Source: Bacillota bacterium (GTDB lineage: Bacteria > Bacillota > Clostridia > Oscillospirales > Acutalibacteraceae). Taken from it: a DNA stretch of 11,267 nucleotides. A program made the translations under genes and the position numbers. Shown piece by piece: positions 1 to 5,735 of the stretch. Positions within the stretch are counted from its first letter, which is position 1, and every line of letters begins with the position of its first letter. A model generated the notes under the pieces. The model was not told the origin of the DNA, ran no database searches, and was given only the letters and a program-made list of their open reading frames with translations. Location: contig JAEWWM010000038.1 in NCBI GenBank assembly GCA_023458915.1, positions 1 to 11,267 of the forward strand. Direction: 5' to 3'.

Positions 1-95
1 TAAACCATTTCCATCATTGAGAATGATTTTGTACCTTTTACGGTCACAACAGGTCCATTTATTCCATATATAATATTTTTATTTTTCTCATTCAT
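1..95 (-). CDS. atpA: V/A-type ATPase catalytic subunit A, N-terminal fragment (cut by window edge)
   Basis: This is the first 31 codons of the ATP-hydrolysing/synthesising A subunit of the V/A-type rotary ATPase, a soluble V1 headpiece protein. The reverse strand from ATG at 95 reads MNEKNKNIIYGINGPVVTVK and continues with FSMMEMV. The I-x-G-I-x-GPVV pattern followed by M-x-EMV is the conserved start of the beta-barrel domain in A subunits. The Walker A region lies outside the window. The ATG has no ribosome binding site of its own; a 12-codon mini-ORF with a perfect one ends 6 bases upstream, which suggests coupled translation. It follows subunit E in the operon, as expected for the order E-A-(B-D). 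The symbol ntpA is also used for this family. The identity is well supported despite the short length. Confidence 0.88.
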   Translation of the reverse strand, partial: MNEKNKNIIYGINGPVVTVKGTKSFSMMEMV

Positions 96-101
96 AGAAG
101 T

Positions 102-140
102 TTAAAGAAGCGCGGGCAGATAAAAAACTGCTGCTTGCAC
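102..140 (-). CDS. Candidate 12-codon mini-ORF leading into subunit A
   Basis: Between subunits E and A, the minus strand carries AGGAGG (positions 145-150), then four bases, then GTG at 138-140. The frame encodes the 12 residues MQAAVFYLPALL and ends in TAA at 102-104, six bases before the ATG of subunit A. Subunit A has no ribosome binding site of its own, so ribosomes loaded here could reinitiate on it. The frame does not continue into subunit A, so it is not an N-terminal extension. Whether the peptide has any function is unknown; it may act only as a translation coupler, or be chance. Confidence 0.3.
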   Translation of the reverse strand: MQAAVFYLPALL

Positions 141-204
141 TTACCCTCCTGCTTTAAAAATTAATTACTCTGGATCTATCTACCATAGGATGAAAATTCA
201 CAAA

Positions 205-837
205 TCACACTAAAAGAATACCAAAATTCGCTGCAGCCCAGTCTTCTTGCTCTTTAAGTTTGGCATCGAGAGTTTCATCAGCAATGAGTCCTCTCGAAGC
301 ACTATAACCTCGTATGCCGCCGATTAAAATATCATTTGCGATTTTAACCTCACAGCTCCTGCCGAATTCACTTTTTATAATCTCGGCATATTTCATATCA
401 GGCTCCCTTACAAAAAGCTCCGTATCAGGTTCTGTAAGCACATCCGCTATTTGAGAAGCGTAATTTTTGAGCGCCTCTTCATATTTTTCTGAAAGCGTGA
501 AGTCGATAAGCTTTTCGCGGCACTCTTTAAAGATTTCTTTCATCATATTGCGGCGGCGCAAAGAAACCCTTTTTCTTTCTTCAAGCTCTTTGTGGGAAAC
601 TTCGATTACAATCTTATTTTTCATACTCGCGAGCTCTTTTTGAATCATGCTATTAACGTCTTCCATGATCTCAGCATCTGCTTTTTCAAGCTCTCGTTTT
701 TCTATTTCTTTAATTTCATCTGTTATTTTTAATCTTTTCCTTTGAGCATACTTATCTATCGCATTTAAAAAATTGCTTGATTTAAAGCTTTTTTTCTGCA
801 CTTTTGCCGCCCTCCTAAGCTGTAATCTAGTTTCCAT
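205..837 (-). CDS. atpE: V/A-type ATPase subunit E (peripheral stalk)
   Basis: This 210-residue protein is the E subunit of the V/A-type ATPase. It forms the peripheral stalk that, with the small coiled-coil partner at 4844-5155, holds the V1 head still against the turning rotor. Residues of roughly 15-110 are highly charged with long heptad-like helices rich in K, E and R, as expected for the coiled-coil arm. The C-terminal half is a mixed alpha/beta domain with VKIANDILIGGIRGYSASRGLIADETLDAKL, split here as ANDILIGGIRGYSA and RGLIADETLDAKL, matching the family's conserved GG...D.T...L pattern. Length fits the family (about 190-210). It starts one base after the stop of subunit F and shows no clear ribosome binding site, so translation is probably coupled. 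It ends 110 bases before subunit A. Confidence 0.85.
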   Translation of the reverse strand: METRLQLRRAAKVQKKSFKSSNFLNAIDKYAQRKRLKITDEIKEIEKRELEKADAEIMEDVNSMIQKELASMKNKIVIEVSHKELEERKRVSLRRRNMMKEIFKECREKLIDFTLSEKYEEALKNYASQIADVLTEPDTELFVREPDMKYAEIIKSEFGRSCEVKIANDILIGGIRGYSASRGLIADETLDAKLKEQEDWAAANFGILLV

Positions 838-838
838 G

Positions 839-1147
839 TTAAATTTTAAGACCTATGGCATCTCGTATATATTTAGTAATGGCGTCCTTTTTCCTGCCTT
901 GTGACCTGCCGTCGGGAATCTCCACAATAAGAGGTTTTTTGCAAGTATTTTTAAATTCGTAAACCAAATCCCCGCAAAGCGCCACAAGTTTTTCCGTAAT
1001 TAAAATTATGGCAACGTCATCTTTTGCTGCGGTATCGTGAAGGGCTTTTTTCACTTCGTCGTAAGTATGCGCCATAACACCCGTTATCCCGGCAAGGCGC
1101 ATTCCAACTAAAGTGTCAGTATTATCGCTTATAAGCTCAAAACGCAT
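839..1147 (-). CDS. atpF: V/A-type ATPase subunit F (central stalk)
   Basis: This 102-residue protein is subunit F (NtpG/AtpF of the V/A type). It binds the central shaft subunit D and helps couple rotation to catalysis. It has the family's Rossmann-like fold pattern: an N-terminal strand followed by LVGMRLAGI, a middle segment AIILITEKL, and then PLIVEIPDGRSQGRKKDAI with a C-terminal helix that reaches up along the rotor. The length is normal for the family (about 100). The start ATG lies four bases after the stop of subunit K, with a weak GGAG upstream, and the stop is one base from the ATG of subunit E, so the three are tightly coupled. The name should not be confused with the F-type atpF (b subunit). 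Confidence 0.87.
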   Translation of the reverse strand: MRFELISDNTDTLVGMRLAGITGVMAHTYDEVKKALHDTAAKDDVAIILITEKLVALCGDLVYEFKNTCKKPLIVEIPDGRSQGRKKDAITKYIRDAIGLKI

Positions 1148-1151
1148 AATT

Positions 1152-1625
1152 TTAAGCTCCGGCTGCTACAAGCTGGTCGAGTTTATTTAAAATCATAATT
1201 GAAACTAAAAGCCCATAAAGTGCGATGCCTTCACCGAGCGCAACAAATATAAGTGCTTTACCAAACGCTTTTGGATCTTCGGATGTTGCAGCAATAGCAG
1301 CAGGAGCAGCAGACGCAACCGCGATTCCTCCGCCAATTCCGGAAAGCGCGGTAACAAGAGCGGCGGCTATCATACCAACACCATACGCGCTTGCTCTTGC
1401 GCCTGCATCGTTAGACGTGGTAGAAGAAGAAGCCGACGCGTTAGCTTCTGCCGCGCCTACGGATTTCGCTGGAATTAAAAGGCACGCTCCCATTAAAACA
1501 GCTACTGAACAAATTTGAAGAATAACTGCTTTTTTCTTGCTCGCACCTTTTTTTACGGCTCTAACTGCAAACCATGTGCTCAAAATAATGAAAATCGACG
1601 GAATAACAAAATACAAACCTGACAT
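1152..1625 (-). CDS. atpK: V/A-type ATPase subunit K (membrane rotor proteolipid)
   Basis: This is the c-ring proteolipid that carries the ion through the membrane sector. I place the start at the ATG at 1625 (MSGLYFVIPS), giving 157 residues, because GGAGG lies 8 bases upstream; a longer reading from TTG would start on that ribosome binding site. There are four membrane segments. The first hairpin (about residues 3-57) has no membrane carboxylate. A Ser/Ala/Thr-rich linker (about 58-78) follows. The second hairpin has a Gly/Ala-rich helix (SGIGGGIAVASAAPAAI), a polar loop EDPKAFGKAL, and a last helix with the ion-binding Glu at about 132 in LGEGIALYG. Glutamine is absent at the position used for Na+ in well-studied Na+ V-ATPases and Glu is followed by Gly rather than Thr/Ser, so proton use is my inference. 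Confidence 0.88.
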   Translation of the reverse strand: MSGLYFVIPSIFIILSTWFAVRAVKKGASKKKAVILQICSVAVLMGACLLIPAKSVGAAEANASASSSTTSNDAGARASAYGVGMIAAALVTALSGIGGGIAVASAAPAAIAATSEDPKAFGKALIFVALGEGIALYGLLVSIMILNKLDQLVAAGA

Positions 1626-1720
1626 AATAATTACCTCCAAAAATTTAATTTATTAATATATTTTCAAATTAACTTGTACTCTTTAATTAAGCGTATCTAT
1701 TCTATAATGTTTTAGATGCT

Positions 1721-3676
1721 TTAACCTGTACTCTCTTTAGCTGCAACGGGAGCATAAACCCGCCCCTGCCCTTCAAAGAACTTGCTGAATATTTCATAAA
1801 ACTCAAGCCTTAGAACCTGAATTCCAGCTAAAAGCGCTTCTAAAGCAATAATGACTCCATTACCAATTATTATAGCAACAATGTAACCAACACCGCTTGC
1901 CATATCTGCAATTGCAAAAACAACCATCATCATTCCCGCATGAACAAGCACAAACGCCCCAACCCTTAAAAAAGACATTGTATTCGTAACGTAACTGAGA
2001 AGCACTTCAAAAAGCTCAAAAAAGCTCTGCGCCAAATAGTCACCCCAGTTTGTTGGTTTCCAGTCAGGTTCTTTATTCGCAAGCTTTATGAATATCTCGC
2101 GGAACATTAAAATTACAAGCGGGATTATTAATAAACCTGAAACAAAAAAGATATTCACAATTCCTGTGTGCAGCGCCATCATATCAAGCATCATAAACAC
2201 TGCAGCCGCATAAAAAACCAGCCCGCAAATGCCATTCGCCCCGAAAATTGCCTCGCCGTAATTTTGCCTCTTGATGAGTGAATAAATTCCAAGGCACATT
2301 GATGTTATCAAAAGCACTATTCCAAGTCCAACCGCTGCATAAATTATAGTGCCCGACATAGAAGAATCCATAACTTCAATTGGTTTATGTGCCAGCCCGA
2401 AAACATTTTTATAAAATGGATCAAGAACATCCTCAAACCCGAAAACAGAGCCAAAAATAACCCCAAAAATAGCTGAAGAGATACCACAGGGTATTAAAAT
2501 TTCGCCAAGCTTCATTTTTTTAAACTTCCACATAAAAAAACCTATAATAGAAACAATCAATCCCTGCCCTAAATCCGCAAACATAATTCCAAAAAGCACA
2601 GCGTACGTTACCGCGACAAAAACCGTTGGGTCAATTTCATTGTAAGAAGGCATTCCGTAGGTATCCACAAAAAATTCAAACGGTCTAAAAATCTTTTTAT
2701 TTCGAAGTTTTACAGGTGGCATATTTTTTAAAATGTTTTTGCCTTTTTCAGTGGAATATTCCACTCCTTTGATTGCTTTTACTTTTTTAATAAATTCTTT
2801 CAAATTTTCTTGTGGAATCCAACCCGCAACAATAAAATAATCTTTATAATGCGCGGCGTATGATTTTATTTCGTAGTAGGTATTCAGTTCCTTAAGTTTG
2901 GTGTAAAACTTCATGCAATCATCTTTTTGTGATTGCCAAAATTCAGATACTTTTTTATCTGTTTGTTCAATTTTTTTATAAAGCTCTTTTCTGAGATTTT
3001 CAAGCTCCGCCACTTTTTCGAAAGGGGTCTTATCGTAAGGCTGCAGTCGAATTTCTTCAAACTCGGCTGACGAAAAAAACTTATCAATTTCTTCTGAATG
3101 CTCGGCATCAACAAAATAAACGCCCCAGTAATATTCGTCATTTGAAGTAAACGGGAAAAACGCGATTTCTAACCCTTTTTCTATATTTTCTTCGTTAAAA
3201 GCTTCGAGTTTTTCGTAGCCTAATTTTGAAATTTTCCCGAAATGAGCTTTTACATATTTGCATGAAAGCACGTCCTTAATACTTTTATTAAGGCCATAAA
3301 AATGCTTGAGTTTTTCAATTTCTTTTTGGCAAGCTGTGAATTCATCGTAAATCGCTCGTTTTTCATCTACTAAAATTTCAATATTTTTAGAAATATTGTT
3401 CACATAATGAATTAGCTTGGATTTGCCAATTCTAAAATTTTTGATGTCCACTTTTTCAAGCTTTCCGGAGCAAGAATAAACTGCGTTTTTTAGAGTTTGA
3501 AGTGGCTCAGAATAAGGATTTTCTTCAGAAACTACGGAAAGTATATCAGCGTTTGAATAAAATGAAAAAACATTATCAGGCTGAAATATTCCTGTCTTGC
3601 CGCAAACATTAATTAATTCATTCAAATGTGACATATAGCCTATCATGCTTATAAAACTCATTTCAGAAACAGCCAT
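1721..3676 (-). CDS. atpI: V/A-type ATPase subunit I (membrane stator, a-subunit homologue)
   Basis: This 651-residue protein is the stator of the membrane sector and forms the two ion half-channels against the K ring. The N-terminal half (about 1-340) is soluble, with charged coiled-coil stretches. The C-terminal half (about 345-640) is membrane-embedded, beginning near DPTVFVAVTYAVLFGIMFAD, a conserved entry helix of the family. Near the end is VLRLEFYEIFSKFFEGQGR; the Arg at about residue 623 corresponds to the essential channel arginine, followed by the family's EFFSKFYEG-like motif. Length is normal (about 640-660). A GAGGTG lies 9 bases before the ATG at 3676. It sits between subunits C and K in the operon. 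The short frame inside it around 2911-3141 is a shadow. Confidence 0.92.
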   Translation of the reverse strand: MAVSEMSFISMIGYMSHLNELINVCGKTGIFQPDNVFSFYSNADILSVVSEENPYSEPLQTLKNAVYSCSGKLEKVDIKNFRIGKSKLIHYVNNISKNIEILVDEKRAIYDEFTACQKEIEKLKHFYGLNKSIKDVLSCKYVKAHFGKISKLGYEKLEAFNEENIEKGLEIAFFPFTSNDEYYWGVYFVDAEHSEEIDKFFSSAEFEEIRLQPYDKTPFEKVAELENLRKELYKKIEQTDKKVSEFWQSQKDDCMKFYTKLKELNTYYEIKSYAAHYKDYFIVAGWIPQENLKEFIKKVKAIKGVEYSTEKGKNILKNMPPVKLRNKKIFRPFEFFVDTYGMPSYNEIDPTVFVAVTYAVLFGIMFADLGQGLIVSIIGFFMWKFKKMKLGEILIPCGISSAIFGVIFGSVFGFEDVLDPFYKNVFGLAHKPIEVMDSSMSGTIIYAAVGLGIVLLITSMCLGIYSLIKRQNYGEAIFGANGICGLVFYAAAVFMMLDMMALHTGIVNIFFVSGLLIIPLVILMFREIFIKLANKEPDWKPTNWGDYLAQSFFELFEVLLSYVTNTMSFLRVGAFVLVHAGMMMVVFAIADMASGVGYIVAIIIGNGVIIALEALLAGIQVLRLEFYEIFSKFFEGQGRVYAPVAAKESTG

Positions 3677-3723
3677 TTTGTTTTCACCTCACTTTGTTTC
3701 AGATTTTAGGAATTTAGCCGTAG

Positions 3724-4761
3724 TTACTGCCCTATAAGCATTTTTTTAATTTCTTCCACAGGGAGCCTGTACTTTATTCCTTCAATAATATTCGTAATAT
3801 TCAAAATTTCAATTTCTTTTAAAAATATATAAGACATAAAGACAATCGGCGGAGAAGTGGAAAACCTAATTTTGTGCCGGCACCAATTAAATCGCATATT
3901 CACGGGGACTTTATCTATAACGTCAAGACCTCTTGAAAACCATTTTCTGCCCATTGGCGTATTTTTCATATCTGCCATCATTTGCTTGTCATTTGGCGAA
4001 TTAATAAATTTTTTAAGCTGGTCTTTCGAAAATGTTCCGTAATTTATAAGCGCCGCTATCATGTAATCTTTGCTAAGAGTATAAAACTTCTTCATCCTAA
4101 CTATTCTTATAAGATTACTAAGATCAATGTAAAGATTAAAAAAGTTAGTAAGTTCCTTTTTTGCTTTACCTGTAACGTACTTGTTTATAATCCCGAAAAC
4201 TGTTTCGTATAAATAATTATAAAGAGCGGTTTCAATTCCGGTAAGGTCTAAGCGCTCGGTACTTTTCGGCTTAAATGAAAAAAGAATTTTATAATAATGC
4301 GATCTTTTAACGGTATTTAAAAAGTCATCATAATTTTTAATATGTTCAAGTGCTCTTAAATTAACTTTTGCGTGACTGTAAAAAAAATCAGGTATGGTAT
4401 AAATATACTCCCCGGATTTGCCTGCAGTTAGGAGCATCAGGCTATGCATGATTTGTTCGATTTCTGCTCTTGTTATAATGTATTCAAAAAAATGCTCCCC
4501 TACGGAAAGATCATACCTTCCAAGGGTTTCAAAATCTACAAAAAGCTTGAGCTTTAACCCTCTTTCGAGTTCAGACCTGTGAACACTGTTTTCGCTAATA
4601 TTACTCAGTACACCTGAATAATTAGTTTTTCTTTTTAAGTAAGATGCTATATCGGAAACATTACGGCAAGCAAGAAGTTCATTATAATTTTTTAAGTTTA
4701 TGCTTTTGCCATACATGGCCCGAGCTTTAGAAAGAACCGCATTTGAAGCATATGAAATCAT
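3724..4761 (-). CDS. atpC: V/A-type ATPase subunit C (socket between rotor shaft and ring)
   Basis: This 345-residue protein is subunit C (homologous to eukaryotic subunit d). It is the funnel-shaped socket that links the central shaft D/F to the K ring. The N-terminus MISYASNAVLSKARAMYG and the segment LLACRNVSDIASYLKRKTNY match the family pattern of an N-terminal helix followed by a repeated domain. The middle part repeats similar helical units, with NFFNLYIDLSNLIRIVRMKKF typical of the family's core repeat (D-x-x-N-L). Length fits (about 330-350). It lies 82 bases after the small stalk gene and 48 bases before subunit I. The start has no clear ribosome binding site; an inverted repeat and a short overlapping ORF lie just upstream. 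The name is distinct from F-type atpC (epsilon). Confidence 0.85.
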   Translation of the reverse strand: MISYASNAVLSKARAMYGKSINLKNYNELLACRNVSDIASYLKRKTNYSGVLSNISENSVHRSELERGLKLKLFVDFETLGRYDLSVGEHFFEYIITRAEIEQIMHSLMLLTAGKSGEYIYTIPDFFYSHAKVNLRALEHIKNYDDFLNTVKRSHYYKILFSFKPKSTERLDLTGIETALYNYLYETVFGIINKYVTGKAKKELTNFFNLYIDLSNLIRIVRMKKFYTLSKDYMIAALINYGTFSKDQLKKFINSPNDKQMMADMKNTPMGRKWFSRGLDVIDKVPVNMRFNWCRHKIRFSTSPPIVFMSYIFLKEIEILNITNIIEGIKYRLPVEEIKKMLIGQ

Positions 4762-4814
4762 ATTTTAATAAAACAAGATTTTTTAAAAATCTGTTTCCGA
4801 TATTTCACCACCAT
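4758..4814 (-). CDS. Possible 18-codon ORF overlapping the start of subunit C
   Basis: On the minus strand an ATG at 4812-4814 begins a frame of 18 codons (MVVKYRKQIFKKSCFIKI) whose TGA overlaps the ATG of subunit C as ATGA. Such overlaps often couple translation, and subunit C has no ribosome binding site of its own. However, this short frame also lacks a good one, so it may be chance. I list it because it would explain how subunit C is started. Confidence 0.15.
   Translation of the reverse strand: MVVKYRKQIFKKSCFIKI
4771..4796. repeat. AT-rich inverted repeat before the start of subunit C
   Basis: The arms AAACAAGATTTT and AAAATCTGTTT (plus strand) are complementary apart from one bulged base, separated by a few bases. 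In the minus-strand message this would form a hairpin about 10 bases upstream of the start of subunit C, in a gap with no ribosome binding site. It could tune expression of C relative to the stalk subunit or bring the GGTGGTG at 4806-4812 nearer to the start. These roles are inference; the stem is AT-rich and weak. Confidence 0.35.
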
Positions 4815-4843
4815 TCTTTTACATCAAGAAAAAACTAAAAATC

Positions 4844-5155
4844 TTACGCTTTAATAACTCTATCAACAATAGTGTTTATCCATTTTTCTTTATTATTTTC
4901 ATAAATTTTTTCAATTCTATCATATTTTTCTTTGTATGAATTTTCTATTACTTTAAGCCGCACAACAGCTTTGATTTTTTCATCTTTTTCAAGGTCTTTG
5001 ATTTTTGCCCGAGCACGTTTTATATACTCTATCCTTTTTTGCTTTTTCATATCGCTGATTCTTTGTTCGGCGTCTATTTTCATTTGTTTTGCTTGAGTGA
5101 GGCTTTCCTGCGCTTTTCTATCGTGCTCAAGTATTTTTTCAATCATATCTTCCAT
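4844..5155 (-). CDS. V/A-type ATPase small peripheral-stalk subunit (G/H-like coiled coil)
   Basis: This 103-residue protein is the first gene of the operon. It is almost wholly charged helix, with about residues 5-75 rich in K, E, R and D in heptad-like spacing (HDRKAQESLTQAKQMKIDAE), ending in a short segment NTIVDRVIKA. This matches the small stalk subunit (NtpF / AhaH / eukaryotic G type), which pairs with subunit E to form the peripheral stalk. Such proteins diverge strongly, so identity rests mainly on position, length and coiled-coil character. The ATG at 5155 has GAGGT 12 bases upstream, a slightly long spacing. A strong promoter lies about 130 bases upstream at 5289-5316. Confidence 0.75.
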   Translation of the reverse strand: MEDMIEKILEHDRKAQESLTQAKQMKIDAEQRISDMKKQKRIEYIKRARAKIKDLEKDEKIKAVVRLKVIENSYKEKYDRIEKIYENNKEKWINTIVDRVIKA

Positions 5156-5288
5156 AAATTATTAATACCTCACTTTTTACGATTTAAAAGAAATTTTCGT
5201 TTATCTTCTTCCGCAGATGAAAGAGAAACACAAAACTTATTTTAAATTATTAATATCATTTCAAAAAATAAATTTAACATACACAAGA

Positions 5289-5316
5289 ATTATGATACAA
5301 ATATTTAAAATGTCAA
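5289..5316 (-). promoter_or_regulatory. Promoter of the V/A-type ATPase operon
   Basis: On the minus strand TTGACA (5311-5316) is followed after 16 bases by CATAAT (5289-5294), a perfect -35 and a five-of-six -10. Transcription would start near 5282 and leave a leader of about 125 bases before the small stalk subunit. It is the best promoter match upstream of the operon on this strand. Confidence 0.7.
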
Positions 5317-5371
5317 CAATCAGTAAAGCTCAAATTTTCTTTAATCTTACGTTTTTTTACAAAACCAGGGT

Positions 5372-5420
5372 TCAGGAGTCGCAGACCCCTGAGCTCCATG
5401 CCCCCTCCTTAGGGAGGGGG
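5372..5420. repeat. Tandem hairpin element, candidate dispersed intergenic repeat
   Basis: This lies in the roughly 350-base gene-free stretch between the divergent ATPase operon and the Nif11-type gene. Two hairpins lie side by side. The first has 9-base arms at 5372-5380 and 5384-5392 with loop GCA and one mismatch, which becomes a G-U pair on the minus-strand RNA. The second is perfect: CCCCCTCC, loop TTAG, GGAGGGGG (5401-5420). The element is very GC-rich in an AT-rich gap, and no U-run follows on the plus strand. It reads as a small mobile or REP-like element rather than a terminator, but no other copy is visible here. The rest of the gap holds the two divergent promoters and AT-rich sequence. 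Confidence 0.5.
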
Positions 5421-5455
5421 TGGGGATTAGAAATTTAGATATCTTGCGGAAGCAA

Positions 5456-5485
5456 TTGACTATAAAGCTAATTTTATAGTATAAT
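5456..5485 (+). promoter_or_regulatory. Promoter with dyad operator candidate for the Nif11-type gene
   Basis: TTGACT (5456-5461) and TATAAT (5480-5485) are separated by 18 bases. An exact inverted repeat, ACTATAAA (5459-5466) and TTTATAGT (5473-5480), overlaps both ends of the spacer, which is a typical place for a repressor site. The word ATAAAGCTAAT (5462-5472) recurs in inverted form between the -35 and -10 of the second small gene (10940-10950). The ribosome binding site AGAGGTG follows at about 5504-5510. Confidence 0.65.
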
Positions 5486-5518
5486 TATCACAAAAAAATA
5501 TAAAGAGGTGTGAAAATT

Positions 5519-5722
5519 ATGAATAAGAATTTTTCAGAATTTATTGATAAAATATTTGAAAATGAAAAGTTATTAAAAAACATAATTAAAGCTCAGACTT
5601 TTGATGAAATTTATGATATAATTAAATTAGAAACTAATTCAAAAATCAGTAAAACGGAGCTTGAAGAATTCATGAATAAATATAGTAATTTTAATCAAAA
5701 TGATTTAAAAAAATTTAAATGA
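5519..5722 (+). CDS. Nif11-type leader peptide, out of frame with its cargo
   Basis: I recognise this as a Nif11-like leader, the N-terminal part of precursors exported and/or modified after cleavage at a double glycine. The ATG at 5519 is chosen because GAGG lies about 10 bases upstream; a GTG at 5510 is inside the ribosome binding site. The 67 residues include NFSEFIDKIFENEKLLKNII, then FDEIYDII, then a Lys/Ser stretch and ELEEFMNKYSNF. This follows the family layout of a helix with F-x-x-x-I, an acidic region, an E-x-x-x-I helix and an S-x-x-EL helix. The frame stops at TGA (5720-5722). The missing leader end, EEQLKLVAGG, is in the next frame directly after. Removing one A from the A7 run at 5707-5713 joins the two into one 348-residue protein with the GG at residues 76-77. 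Confidence 0.7.
   Translation: MNKNFSEFIDKIFENEKLLKNIIKAQTFDEIYDIIKLETNSKISKTELEEFMNKYSNFNQNDLKKFK
5707..5713 (+). other. A7 run that breaks the leader from its cargo
   Basis: Seven consecutive A bases lie between the leader frame and the VAGG frame. With six, the reading becomes DLKNLNEEQLKLVAGGA, a textbook end for a double-glycine leader. With seven, the leader ends in LKKFK and stop. The cargo frame is closed upstream by TAA at 5706-5708. This may be a real mutation, a phase-variable tract, a site of transcriptional slippage that rescues the frame, or a sequencing error. Confidence 0.75.
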
Positions 5723-5735
5723 AGAACAATTAAAA

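Noticed and set aside
1225..1518. Plus-strand frame of 97 codons opposite subunit K
   Set aside because: It is an antisense shadow of the Ala/Gly-rich proteolipid gene; its Ala/Pro-rich content follows from that codon use.
5156..5282. Riboswitch in the ATPase operon leader
   Set aside because: The leader is AT-rich with no stable stems or conserved riboswitch motif that I can see.
5372..5420. Terminator of a gene reading into the gap
   Set aside because: No gene reads into the gap from either side (the flanking genes diverge), and no T-run follows the strong stem on the plus strand.
5217..5438. Plus-strand frames at 5039-5245 and 5217-5438
   Set aside because: They run through the ATPase promoter and the hairpin element or oppose the stalk gene, have no ribosome binding site, and give low-complexity or hairpin-derived protein.
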